This document shows, in pieces, positions 1-7,413 of a stretch of 64,000 nucleotides of DNA. The notes beneath the pieces were generated by a model that did not search any database, was not told the DNA's origin, and saw only the letters and a list, made by a program, of their open reading frames with translations. The stretch covers positions 1 to 64,000 of the forward strand of contig JAHEYU010000027.1 of the NCBI GenBank assembly GCA_023251435.1, read 5' to 3'. The first letter of the stretch is position 1, and every line of letters starts with the position of its first letter. This DNA comes from Bacteroidota bacterium. GTDB taxonomy: Bacteria; Bacteroidota; Bacteroidia; Bacteroidales; Prolixibacteraceae. Made by a program: the position numbers and the translations under genes.

Positions 1-278
1 TGTGTATGGAGACCTGCGCGGAAACTCTGTGATAATCTCGTTAAAGTTTACAGCAATGTTTTGATAGTAGTGGTAGCAATTACACTAGCAAAACTAAATA
101 AGGATAAGGATGTCTGATATACAGTATTTGTCGTAATTGACTACGACTTTTACCGTATATTGGCGAAGACATGGATTAAAGGGCATGGTGATGTGTGGTG
201 AACTTTGGAATTTGAAAGCTGAAGCAAGTATTGAAAAGTATGTAGAAAACAGATTTAGGGCTTTAGTGTTCGAGTTTA
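1..278. other. Left-edge stretch without a recognisable gene
   Basis: An open frame on the + strand enters from the left edge and stops at 112-114. Its 37 codons end in a hydrophobic segment and a lysine-rich tail, and could be the end of an upstream gene, but I do not recognise it. A 6-bp inverted repeat (GTCGTA at 130-135, TACGAC at 142-147) lies just beyond. A further short + strand open frame from 137 overlaps the response regulator gene and looks like a chance frame. Confidence 0.3.
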
Positions 279-914
279 CTAAACGATCCCGTTTTTTATG
301 GCGTAACTTATCAACCCGGCAATGTTGTTCACGTCGAGCTTTTTCATAAGGTTGGTGCGGTGAGTATCCACGGTGCGGTGACTGATAAACAACTGGTCGC
401 CAATTTCCTTGTTCGAAAATCCGGCGGCAATTAGTTTCAGAATTTCAGTTTCACGATCAGTGAGTAATTCGTTCTTTTTGTCAGGATTTGATGTTCCTGT
501 AGGATTGAGCAGCGCCAGCGTTACATCGGCGGAGAAATAGGAGTGTCCGGAAGCCACTTTTGTAATAGCTCCAATCAGTTCGTCCTGCGCGCAGCTTTTC
601 AACAAATAACCATTCGCACCCAGCTCGATCAGGTTTTTAATCATTCCGGCTTCGTTGTGCATCGAGAGGATGATGACTTTCACATCACGGTATTGTTTCC
701 GGATTTCTTTAAGCGCCTCAATACCATTCATTACAGGCATGTCGATGTCCATCAACACCACATCAACCGAAAGAATTCCAAGTATCCGAAGAGCTTCCCG
801 ACCATTGTTGGCTTCGGCCGAAACATTTATTTCTTCCGAATTTTTAAGGAGCGATTTCAAACCGTCGATAATAATCTGGTGGTCGTCGGTCAGGAGGACG
901 TTAATCTTATTCAT
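279..914 (-). CDS. NarL/LuxR-family response regulator
   Basis: This 211-residue protein is a two-component response regulator. The N-terminal receiver domain (about residues 4-120) has the acidic pair TDD near residue 9, the phospho-acceptor D56 in VVLMDIDMP, and a conserved Lys in the YLLKS segment. The C-terminal part (about 148-211) is a LuxR-type helix-turn-helix with the LTDRETEILKLIAAG and ISHRTVDTHRTNLMKKL motifs. The start codon overlaps the end of the upstream kinase gene by 4 bases, so the two are translationally coupled and are almost certainly cognate partners. No DNA target can be inferred from the sequence. Confidence 0.95.
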   Translation of the reverse strand: MNKINVLLTDDHQIIIDGLKSLLKNSEEINVSAEANNGREALRILGILSVDVVLMDIDMPVMNGIEALKEIRKQYRDVKVIILSMHNEAGMIKNLIELGANGYLLKSCAQDELIGAITKVASGHSYFSADVTLALLNPTGTSNPDKKNELLTDRETEILKLIAAGFSNKEIGDQLFISHRTVDTHRTNLMKKLDVNNIAGLISYAIKNGIV

Positions 915-2848
915 GCTATTGGTGTTCTGATGGTTACTGAAGTTCCTTTACCTGGTTCGGATTCGTAATGAAGATGACCTTTAATGGCATCGATCCGGCT
1001 GGCAATATTCAACAATCCGATTCCGTTTTTTTCCTGGCATTCCACATCAAAGCCGATTCCATTATCCGTAACATTCAACACAACATGCGATTTGAGCTTC
1101 ACCAATTGAACAGTCAGCAGGTTTGCTTTCGAGTGCTTGATCACATTGCTGATTAGTTCCTGCAAAATCCGGAACATGGCCAGTTCAATCTGGTTACCTA
1201 TTCGTTCGGTAAAACCGGAATGTTCAAATTGATATTTTAAAGGTGCATTCTCCAGATTCAGGCTTAGCATTCCTTCAACCGCCGGTACCAGCCCGAATTG
1301 CTCTAATTCTTTAGGTAGCATCTGATGAGAAATGCTGCGGACTTCGGCTCCTGCATTTTCGAGCATTTTGCCAATTTTTTCAAAATCGGGAGCCAGTTCT
1401 TTTTCAACAGCTTTGCCCGATAAGCTTTGGTAATTCATTTTTATTGCGCTGATAGTCTGCCCAATTCCATCGTGCAGCTCTTTGGCAATCCGTCGCCGTT
1501 CTTCTTCCTGGGCCTGAAAAACCGCATTCATTCGTGTTTCCTGTTCGCTGATACGTTCAGCATTTATTGCTGCTTTTTGGCGTTGCTGATGGCGGTAGAA
1601 CAGGAAAATACCTGCTCCGATAATCGAAATAATCACAAAAATCAACAGCCAGATTTCCGTTTTTCGCTGTTGAAGTTTGATTTCAGTAACTTCTTTATCT
1701 TTTTTTACCAAATTGAGGTCCTGTTCCAGTTTGTCGGTTTCGTACTGTGTTTGCACGTCAAGTATTTGCTGTTTGAGGCGCGTGTCGTAAACCGAATCTT
1801 TCAGGGCAATGTATTGCCGCATCAGGATAAACGAGCTGTCGGTTTGGTGGGTCAGGGCTTTTAGTTTGGCCAATCCAAGCAGTGCGCTTAGTTCTTCTTC
1901 CACAACCGAAATTTCGCGGGCGATTTTTAATGATTGGTGCAGCGCTTTTGCTGCTTCCCTGTATCGCCCAGTTTCGGAATAAACGGTGCCAATTCTGGAA
2001 AGTGTTGATGAAATGCCTTTCGAATCGCCCAATCGTTCTCTGATCTGGAGTGATTCGGTAAATAAATTCAGCGCTTTTGCATAGTCTTTGCGACCCATGT
2101 AAATGTTGCTTATGTTGCTGAGGTTGGCACTGATTAGTTCGTCGTTTTTTAGGTTTCTGGAAAGATCAAGTGCTTTTTCGTAATAGTTTACTGCCGAAAG
2201 GGTATCTTTTAATCGGGCATAAAGATTAGCCATGTTGCCATACGAGGTAGTTTCGCCAAGAATGTCTTTCAATTGAATTCGATATTCAAGCGCTTTTTTA
2301 TGGTATTCCAGGGCTTTGTCGAGATTCCCCAGGTTTTGATGAATGATGGCAATGTTGTTCAGGGTATATCCAATCCATTTATTCTGATTTAGTTGCTGGT
2401 AAATTTTCAACGCTGAAATCTGATGCTCGAGAGCTTCTTTTAATCTTCCCTGTTTTTGATCGATTATGCCCAGCTTATTGTAGATGGATGCAATTCCCGA
2501 CAGATCGTTAAGCTTTTCCCGAATTTTCAACGACTCTTCCAACAGTTCGGTTGCCCTCCTGAAATTGGCTTTGTCTATAAATATGATCGCCATGTCGTTA
2601 TAGGCTTGGGCTATTCCTTTGGGGTAATTAATTTCAATGGCTAATTTGAGTGCATAATCGCCGAAAATTAATGCCGAGTCGGCAGATTTAAAGCGGTAAT
2701 CCCAGCATAAATCGCTCAACGATTTAACTTTATTCGTGTCTGGTTTTGCATTCAGTAATTCCTGAATGGATTTTGTTGCATTTCCAAATACCGGGTTTAT
2801 TTGAAAAAGCACACAAACAATAAAGGCAGAAGTGATGAAGACCTTCAT
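911..2848 (-). CDS. TPR-containing sensor histidine kinase (HisKA_3 type)
   Basis: The 645-residue protein has an N-terminal signal peptide and a long extracytoplasmic region of tetratricopeptide repeats (about residues 60-330, with repeated A-x-x-Y-x-x-L-G/N-N-I-A patterns). A coiled-coil stretch follows, then one membrane segment near 401-421 (LLIFVIISIIGAGIFLFY). The cytoplasmic kinase has the HisKA_3 dimerisation motif with phospho-acceptor H459 (RRRIAKELHDGIGQ) and a C-terminal HATPase domain with an N box (ELISNVIKHS) and G boxes (DNGIGFD, NGIGLLNI). It is the NarX/DesK class that normally pairs with a NarL-type regulator, which is the next gene. The TPR repeats probably sense a periplasmic protein or peptide; the ligand is unknown. 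Confidence 0.95.
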   Translation of the reverse strand: MKVFITSAFIVCVLFQINPVFGNATKSIQELLNAKPDTNKVKSLSDLCWDYRFKSADSALIFGDYALKLAIEINYPKGIAQAYNDMAIIFIDKANFRRATELLEESLKIREKLNDLSGIASIYNKLGIIDQKQGRLKEALEHQISALKIYQQLNQNKWIGYTLNNIAIIHQNLGNLDKALEYHKKALEYRIQLKDILGETTSYGNMANLYARLKDTLSAVNYYEKALDLSRNLKNDELISANLSNISNIYMGRKDYAKALNLFTESLQIRERLGDSKGISSTLSRIGTVYSETGRYREAAKALHQSLKIAREISVVEEELSALLGLAKLKALTHQTDSSFILMRQYIALKDSVYDTRLKQQILDVQTQYETDKLEQDLNLVKKDKEVTEIKLQQRKTEIWLLIFVIISIIGAGIFLFYRHQQRQKAAINAERISEQETRMNAVFQAQEEERRRIAKELHDGIGQTISAIKMNYQSLSGKAVEKELAPDFEKIGKMLENAGAEVRSISHQMLPKELEQFGLVPAVEGMLSLNLENAPLKYQFEHSGFTERIGNQIELAMFRILQELISNVIKHSKANLLTVQLVKLKSHVVLNVTDNGIGFDVECQEKNGIGLLNIASRIDAIKGHLHYESEPGKGTSVTIRTPIA

Positions 2849-2998
2849 TTTTGATTTTTCTTTTCATAAACATATCTTTTAGAAAAAAGGTTTATGATAC
2901 GATCAAGATTTACTAATTGTATTGGTCATTAGCAGTTCTGTTCAAAATTTGTTGGGATAAAAATACTATCTGGCTGATAGGCAATGGAAAATAGTCAT

Positions 2999-3047
2999 AA
3001 GTCATTCGAAAGGAGACTTAAATCAATTTTCCAATGACGAATGACTT
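2999..3047. repeat. Inverted repeat downstream of the permease gene
   Basis: AAGTCATTCG at 2999-3008 is matched by CGAATGACTT at 3038-3047, separated by 29 bases. It lies just past the permease stop codon and could act as a transcript-end hairpin. The neighbouring ATAGTCATAAGTCATT repeats the word GTCAT, the same construction as the word-type repeats elsewhere in the window. Confidence 0.55.
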
Positions 3048-3053
3048 TTACAA

Positions 3054-4397
3054 TTAGCTTAGAGTTCTTTTAAAAATGTAATAAGCCGGAATACCCGCAA
3101 TAACTGTAAATGAAGCGATTGACGACTCAATGGGCCTTTCAAGAAAAGCCAGAAAGAGGATGAGGGTGCCTGTTGTTACGTAAATAATCTGGGCAAATGG
3201 AAATCCTGCAATTCTTAGTGCATTGGGATTTACTTTTCTTAACTTAAAAACGCCGATCACAGTCAATATAGGAAATATTCCCAAAGCAAAGCCCATGTAG
3301 GTCAGAACTTGTTCGAAAGTTCCTGAAAAAGCGAGGACAATGGCAATCATACCCTGCAAAACAATTGAATTGGAAGGTGCCTTAAATTTGGGATGAATCT
3401 GCGCAACCGATTTAAAGAAAAGTCCGTCTTTTGCCATTGAATAATAGACTCTTGGGCCGATAATAATAAATGCGCTGAGCGAAGAAAAAAGTGCAAAAGC
3501 TATGAGCAACGAAAAGAGTGTATCGGCTGATTTACCGAACAGATTAGCCATTACAAGTCCACCGACCGAAATTACGCCTTTCATTTCTTCCGGATTAATT
3601 CCATAGATGTATAATGCATTCAGGCCAAGATAGATCAGCATTACGATGCCTGTTCCGACGATGAGCGACCGGGGCAACGTTTTTGATGGGTTCTTTATTT
3701 CGGCGCCCAGATAAGTCGAGGCATTCCAGCCACTGTATGCAAACATAATCCACATCAACGAGAGTCCGATGGTTTTCCATCCGGCAAGTCCTGAAGAAAC
3801 TTCTCCTCCAGCACTTAAATTGCTGATATCGCCCTTTCCTGAAAGAAATCCTGCCAACAGAAGGAACACAATAAGAGCGACTTTTAAAAGAGTGAGTATG
3901 TTTTGAATAAGGGTTCCGGTTTTTATTCCGCGGTAATGAATAAATGTAAAGATCAGGATAACACTTACCGAAAGAAATGTCCGGGTAGCCGACTGATCCA
4001 TTATTCCTGCACTTTCAAACCAATTAGGAATTGTGGGGATAGCCCGGCAGAAATATTCGCTGAAACCCATGGCCGAAGCCGCAATCGGAGCCGAAAATCC
4101 AACAACGAAGGACCCCCATCCGCTTAGAAACCCAAACAAAGGATGATAGAGTTTGGAAAGGAAATGGTATTCGCCTCCTGCGCCCGGCATGGCTGCACCA
4201 AGTTCACCATACGAAAGCGCCCCGCAAAGTGCAATGATTCCGCCAATTACCCATAGCGACAGCATCAGCAGCGGGTTGTTTAAACCTGCCATTAATAATC
4301 CTGAAGTGGTGAAAATTCCTGCACCAATCATGTTTGCGACCACAATGTTGGTGGCAGGGAATAAACCGAGTTTTCGCTGAAGATTATCGGCAGCCAT
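3054..4397 (-). CDS. APC-family amino acid permease
   Basis: The 447-residue protein is a polytopic inner-membrane transporter of the amino acid-polyamine-organocation superfamily. The N-terminal helix carries the substrate-binding motif IVVANMIGAGIFTTSG, followed by a hydrophilic loop with SYGELGAAMPGAGGEYHFL, both diagnostic for APC transporters. About 12 membrane segments can be counted and the length is normal for the family. The resemblance is to the LAT/YjeH-like branch. The substrate cannot be fixed from sequence. It begins 10 bases after the methyltransferase stop codon, so the two share a transcript. Confidence 0.9.
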   Translation of the reverse strand: MAADNLQRKLGLFPATNIVVANMIGAGIFTTSGLLMAGLNNPLLMLSLWVIGGIIALCGALSYGELGAAMPGAGGEYHFLSKLYHPLFGFLSGWGSFVVGFSAPIAASAMGFSEYFCRAIPTIPNWFESAGIMDQSATRTFLSVSVILIFTFIHYRGIKTGTLIQNILTLLKVALIVFLLLAGFLSGKGDISNLSAGGEVSSGLAGWKTIGLSLMWIMFAYSGWNASTYLGAEIKNPSKTLPRSLIVGTGIVMLIYLGLNALYIYGINPEEMKGVISVGGLVMANLFGKSADTLFSLLIAFALFSSLSAFIIIGPRVYYSMAKDGLFFKSVAQIHPKFKAPSNSIVLQGMIAIVLAFSGTFEQVLTYMGFALGIFPILTVIGVFKLRKVNPNALRIAGFPFAQIIYVTTGTLILFLAFLERPIESSIASFTVIAGIPAYYIFKRTLS

Positions 4398-4407
4398 AAC
4401 TGTTTGG

Positions 4408-5067
4408 TTATTTTTCAGTTCGTTTGTAAGTGATTAGCAATCCACCTCCGGCAGTATTCAGAGTGGACTCGTAGTTCTTCAGGCTTCTCACATATTCGAG
4501 GTAATCGCCTTCGCCCATTCTACGGCGCTCCGAAATGTTGTGTGTGGTAAAGCAGCCGCCGACCTTGAGTTTAGGATCTACGTCCATAAAATAATTTTTA
4601 TACCAGTTTTTGTCTGCATCGCTGAAAACGAAGTCAAAAGGTCCTTTTAACTCCTTCACAAGTTGGTGCGCATCGGCCAGCCGTGAATCGATGTAGTCCG
4701 AGAGTCCGGCTTTTTTGAAATTTTCGAGTGCAGTTTTATGCCTTTCTTCATCAATGTCGATGGTAATTAGTTTGCCCCCGGTTTTACTAAGCGCCCAGGC
4801 AATGTAAATTCCTGAATGGCCTGTTGAAGTCCCAATTTCCAACGCACTTTTATAATTTCCTTTTATAATCAGATCATAAATTGTTTTCCCGTCAGCGGTT
4901 GGAATATTCATGTCGTACCAACGCTCTGAATGGTCTGCAAGAAATTTTTCTACTTTTTGGTCGAGGGCTGCATTTTCTTTCAAAGTCTGAGCTTTTATCT
5001 GAACCGGAATAACTGCTGCTGTGATAAGCAGACAAAAAATTAAGCCAATGATTCTCGTTGTCTTCAT
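4408..5067 (-). CDS. Class I SAM-dependent O-methyltransferase with signal peptide
   Basis: The 219-residue protein has the catechol/caffeoyl-CoA O-methyltransferase-like fold. Motif I (ALEIGTSTGHSGIYIA) binds S-adenosylmethionine, an acidic residue follows (LITIDIDEERH), and the motif around FVFSDADKNWYKNYF corresponds to the metal/substrate region. The first 27 residues look like a cleavable signal peptide (hydrophobic IIGLIFCLLITAAVIPV, then Ala-Gln before the mature part). Export is odd for an enzyme that needs cytoplasmic SAM. It may act in the cytoplasm with a misleading N-terminus, or bind another ligand. It is the first gene of a pair with the permease. Confidence 0.85.
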   Translation of the reverse strand: MKTTRIIGLIFCLLITAAVIPVQIKAQTLKENAALDQKVEKFLADHSERWYDMNIPTADGKTIYDLIIKGNYKSALEIGTSTGHSGIYIAWALSKTGGKLITIDIDEERHKTALENFKKAGLSDYIDSRLADAHQLVKELKGPFDFVFSDADKNWYKNYFMDVDPKLKVGGCFTTHNISERRRMGEGDYLEYVRSLKNYESTLNTAGGGLLITYKRTEK

Positions 5068-5187
5068 TTTCTTCGGATTTTAAATAAATATTCAGGATTT
5101 TGAATGATAAGACAAACTTTCAGCTAATTAGTTTAACCTCCCCTAAGCTTTTCAGTTTCTCATGAAGTGAAATATCAAACGCTCAAA

Positions 5188-6237
5188 TTATTTTGGCGCA
5201 GAAACAAACTGACCTTTTGTGCTGTTCGCAATTTTAACCAGTGCCAACATTACCGGAACTTCTACCAACACGCCTACAACGGTTACAAGTGTGGCTCCTG
5301 AATCCATTCCAAACAGGACGATTGCAACCGCGACTGAAAGTTCAAAGAAGTTACTGGCTCCAATCATGGCTGCCGGAGCTGCAATGTTGTGCGGTAGTTT
5401 CCATTTTTTTGCCCATTCATAAGCAATGAAAAAGATGAAAAAGGTTTGAATGATCAGTGGAACTGCGATCAAAAGAATATTGAACGGACTTTTCAGGATT
5501 TTATCGCCCTGAAAGGAAAAGATGATCACGAGTGTCAACAACAATCCGGTAATGGTTATGCTGGTAAATTTTTTCAGAAATACCTTTTCAAAATACTCCA
5601 GTCCTTTTTTCCTGACCATTATTCGACGGGTAATCATGGCCAAACCCAAAGGGATTACCACGAAAAGCACTACCGAAAGAATAAGTGTGTCCCATGGAAT
5701 TGCAATTCCGGTGATTCCCAAAAGCAGCGTTACGATTGGGATAAAAGCTACCAAAATGATCAGATCGTTGATGGCGACCTGCACCAGTGTATAGGCAGGA
5801 TTTCCCTTGGTGAGATGGCTCCAGACAAATACCATGGCTGTGCAGGGCGCCGCTCCTAAAAGAACTGCTCCGGCAAGGTATTCTTTGGCCAGATCTTCAG
5901 GAATAAAAGTCTTGAAGATAGCATAGAAGAACAACCAGCTAATGCCGAACATAGTGAACGGTTTGATTAACCAATTCACTACCAATGTAATTGTCAGGCC
6001 TTTGGGCATTTTTACCGCGTCAACAATGCTCGTGAAATCAATTTTGAGCATCATCGGGAAAATCATAATCCAAATCAGGATAGCAATTGGGATTGATACG
6101 TTGGCATATTCATATTTGCCCAATGTTTCAGGTACTATTGGAAGTAATTTACCCAAAGCAATTCCGGCAACAATACAAATTACCACCCATAAAGTGAGGT
6201 ATCGGTCGAAAAAAGACATTTCATGTTTTTTGCTCAT
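5188..6237 (-). CDS. acr3: Arsenite efflux permease, Acr3 family
   Basis: The 349-residue integral membrane protein belongs to the Acr3 (bile/arsenite/riboflavin transporter) family that extrudes arsenite. Ten membrane segments are visible. The conserved cysteine of helix 4 sits in LLGAAPCTAMVFVWSHLTKG, and the conserved glutamate of the last segments in TVVGVLVEVPVML; both residues are known to be needed in Acr3. It is the third gene of the operon arsR-arsC-acr3, so reduction of arsenate by ArsC feeds arsenite to this exporter. The start is at MSKKHEMSFFDRY, the only sensible Met before the first helix. Confidence 0.95.
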   Translation of the reverse strand: MSKKHEMSFFDRYLTLWVVICIVAGIALGKLLPIVPETLGKYEYANVSIPIAILIWIMIFPMMLKIDFTSIVDAVKMPKGLTITLVVNWLIKPFTMFGISWLFFYAIFKTFIPEDLAKEYLAGAVLLGAAPCTAMVFVWSHLTKGNPAYTLVQVAINDLIILVAFIPIVTLLLGITGIAIPWDTLILSVVLFVVIPLGLAMITRRIMVRKKGLEYFEKVFLKKFTSITITGLLLTLVIIFSFQGDKILKSPFNILLIAVPLIIQTFFIFFIAYEWAKKWKLPHNIAAPAAMIGASNFFELSVAVAIVLFGMDSGATLVTVVGVLVEVPVMLALVKIANSTKGQFVSAPK

Positions 6238-6244
6238 AGGAAAT

Positions 6245-6330
6245 TAATTTGAAAATTAGTTAATGTGACAATTCGGCAATTGAAGAAACCTAGATTCATA
6301 ATCGAATTGCAGAATTATCGAATTGACTCA
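6245..6330. repeat. Word-type intergenic repeat between arsC and acr3
   Basis: The gap contains several near-copies of an AATTCG/GAATTG word: CAATTCGGCAATTG, ATCGAATTGCAGAATT and ATCGAATTG. They are imperfectly palindromic. The element sits inside the operon, so any hairpin would form in the mRNA between the two cistrons. Confidence 0.5.
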
Positions 6331-6731
6331 TTGTAAAATTTCCAGAAACCTTCTTTAATCTCGTCCCTTACCCGGATAAATTCGCTCCAGATAAACTCAT
6401 CGGTTCCAACAGCATGACTTGGATCATCGAAGCCAATGTGTAAACGGTGTTTAACCTTACCGAAAAATGCCGGGCAGTTTTCGTTGGCTCCACCACAAAC
6501 GGTAATCACATAATCCCATTCATCGTTCAGGTATTTTTCAACCGAATCGGAAGTGTGGTGACTGATGTCAATGCCGATCTCTTTCATAGCGGCAACTGCT
6601 TTCTTGTTCAGTTTTCCCGAAGCTTCGGTCCCTGCTGAACAAACTGTGATGTTCGAATCGAACGACTGTAAAAAACCATGTGCCATTTGGCTGCGGCAAC
6701 TATTGCCAGTGCAAAGAATTAAGACTTTCAT
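6315..6731 (-). CDS. arsC: Arsenate reductase, LMW protein-tyrosine-phosphatase type (thioredoxin-coupled)
   Basis: The 138-residue protein reduces arsenate to arsenite. The phosphatase-like P-loop is at the extreme N-terminus (LCTGNSCRSQMAHG, Cys7 and Cys12). The later VCGGANENCPAF supplies the further cysteines used in the thiol cascade, and FDDPSHAVG is the usual aspartate-containing loop. The length agrees with the Staphylococcus/Bacillus ArsC class. It lies between arsR and acr3 on the same strand. Confidence 0.95.
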   Translation of the reverse strand: MKVLILCTGNSCRSQMAHGFLQSFDSNITVCSAGTEASGKLNKKAVAAMKEIGIDISHHTSDSVEKYLNDEWDYVITVCGGANENCPAFFGKVKHRLHIGFDDPSHAVGTDEFIWSEFIRVRDEIKEGFWKFYNESIR

Positions 6732-6794
6732 AATTATGTAGTTTTAAAATTGGACAATTTAAAGTTTTTAAAATGTGATATTTTAATAATGTGT

Positions 6795-7130
6795 TTACTC
6801 GCAGGAGAAACTTTCGGGGAGTTGAATTACCTCCAGAAATCCGGTCAACAGCTCTTTCATTTCTTTTACCTTTTCGTTATCGAGACAATACTTCATTTTT
6901 ACTCCTTCGATGTGCCCTTTGATGAGCCCTGCATCTTTTAGCTCTTTCAAATGTTGATTTACGGTGGTGCGGCTGAGTGGTAATTCATCAGAAATATCGC
7001 CTGAAATACAGTTTTTTGTTTCGGACAGAAATAGCAGAATCTGCAACCGCGCCGGGTGTGCCAGCGCTTTAAATAAATTCGCTTTTTCCTGAAGTGCTTC
7101 GTCGAAAAGTGCTGTTTTTGATACTACCAT
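6795..7130 (-). CDS. arsR: ArsR-family metalloregulator of the first arsenic operon
   Basis: The 111-residue winged-helix repressor has the ArsR/SmtB pattern: FKALAHPARLQILLFLS, the recognition helix SRTTVNQHLKELKDAGLI and the wing GVKMKYCLD. Candidate arsenite-binding cysteines are in KNCISGD near residue 42, in KYCLD and in the C-terminal FSCE. The usual CVC pair is absent, so the metal site is non-classical. The gene heads arsR-arsC-acr3 and is preceded by two mirrored 18-bp palindromes. It shares about the same length and fold with the second ArsR of this window but has a different recognition helix. Confidence 0.93.
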   Translation of the reverse strand: MVVSKTALFDEALQEKANLFKALAHPARLQILLFLSETKNCISGDISDELPLSRTTVNQHLKELKDAGLIKGHIEGVKMKYCLDNEKVKEMKELLTGFLEVIQLPESFSCE

Positions 7131-7148
7131 GATTCCGAATTTTAGATA

Positions 7149-7194
7149 TGACGTAAATATACGTCAAATAGTGGTTTGACGTATATTTACGTCA
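7149..7194. promoter_or_regulatory. Twin ArsR operators in front of arsR
   Basis: Two 18-bp palindromes lie 28 bases apart: TGACGTAAATATACGTCA at 7149-7166 and TGACGTATATTTACGTCA at 7177-7194. Each has TGACGTA/TACGTCA arms and the second is the exact reverse complement of the first. They are 19 and 47 bases upstream of arsR and face the divergent E1 gene. Binding by the adjacent ArsR is inferred from position and symmetry. Confidence 0.8.
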
Positions 7195-7413
7195 TTAAAT
7201 TTTGATTAATTCTATTAAATTTTAATTTTACTTTAGCAGGTTAACTTGATTTGCTTTCAGGTAAATAATGGATAATCAGTTTTGTCAGGGGTCGCATGGG
7301 TTGAACAAAAAATGATGGAAACAGTTTCATTAGCATTGAGGTTTCAAACTGAAGTATTTCAAACCAATTTGGCAGATAAATACTTTTACAAATTTTAATA
7401 TTCATTGCAACGA
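7195..7413. other. Divergent intergenic region between arsR and the E1 gene
   Basis: This AT-rich stretch separates the arsR operators from the dehydrogenase gene. No terminator or additional gene is seen. A weak TTG start at 7405 precedes the ATG at 7414. Confidence 0.5.

Noticed and set aside
1-114. Possible insertion-sequence transposase tail at the left edge
   Set aside because: The 37 codons are too few and no inverted repeat or target duplication can be seen.
1427-1864. 145-codon + strand frame opposite the sensor kinase gene
   Set aside because: It lies fully within the kinase gene on the other strand and has no recognisable domain.
3903-4380. Two + strand frames opposite the amino acid permease gene
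   Set aside because: They are antisense shadows of a membrane protein gene and lack any family pattern.
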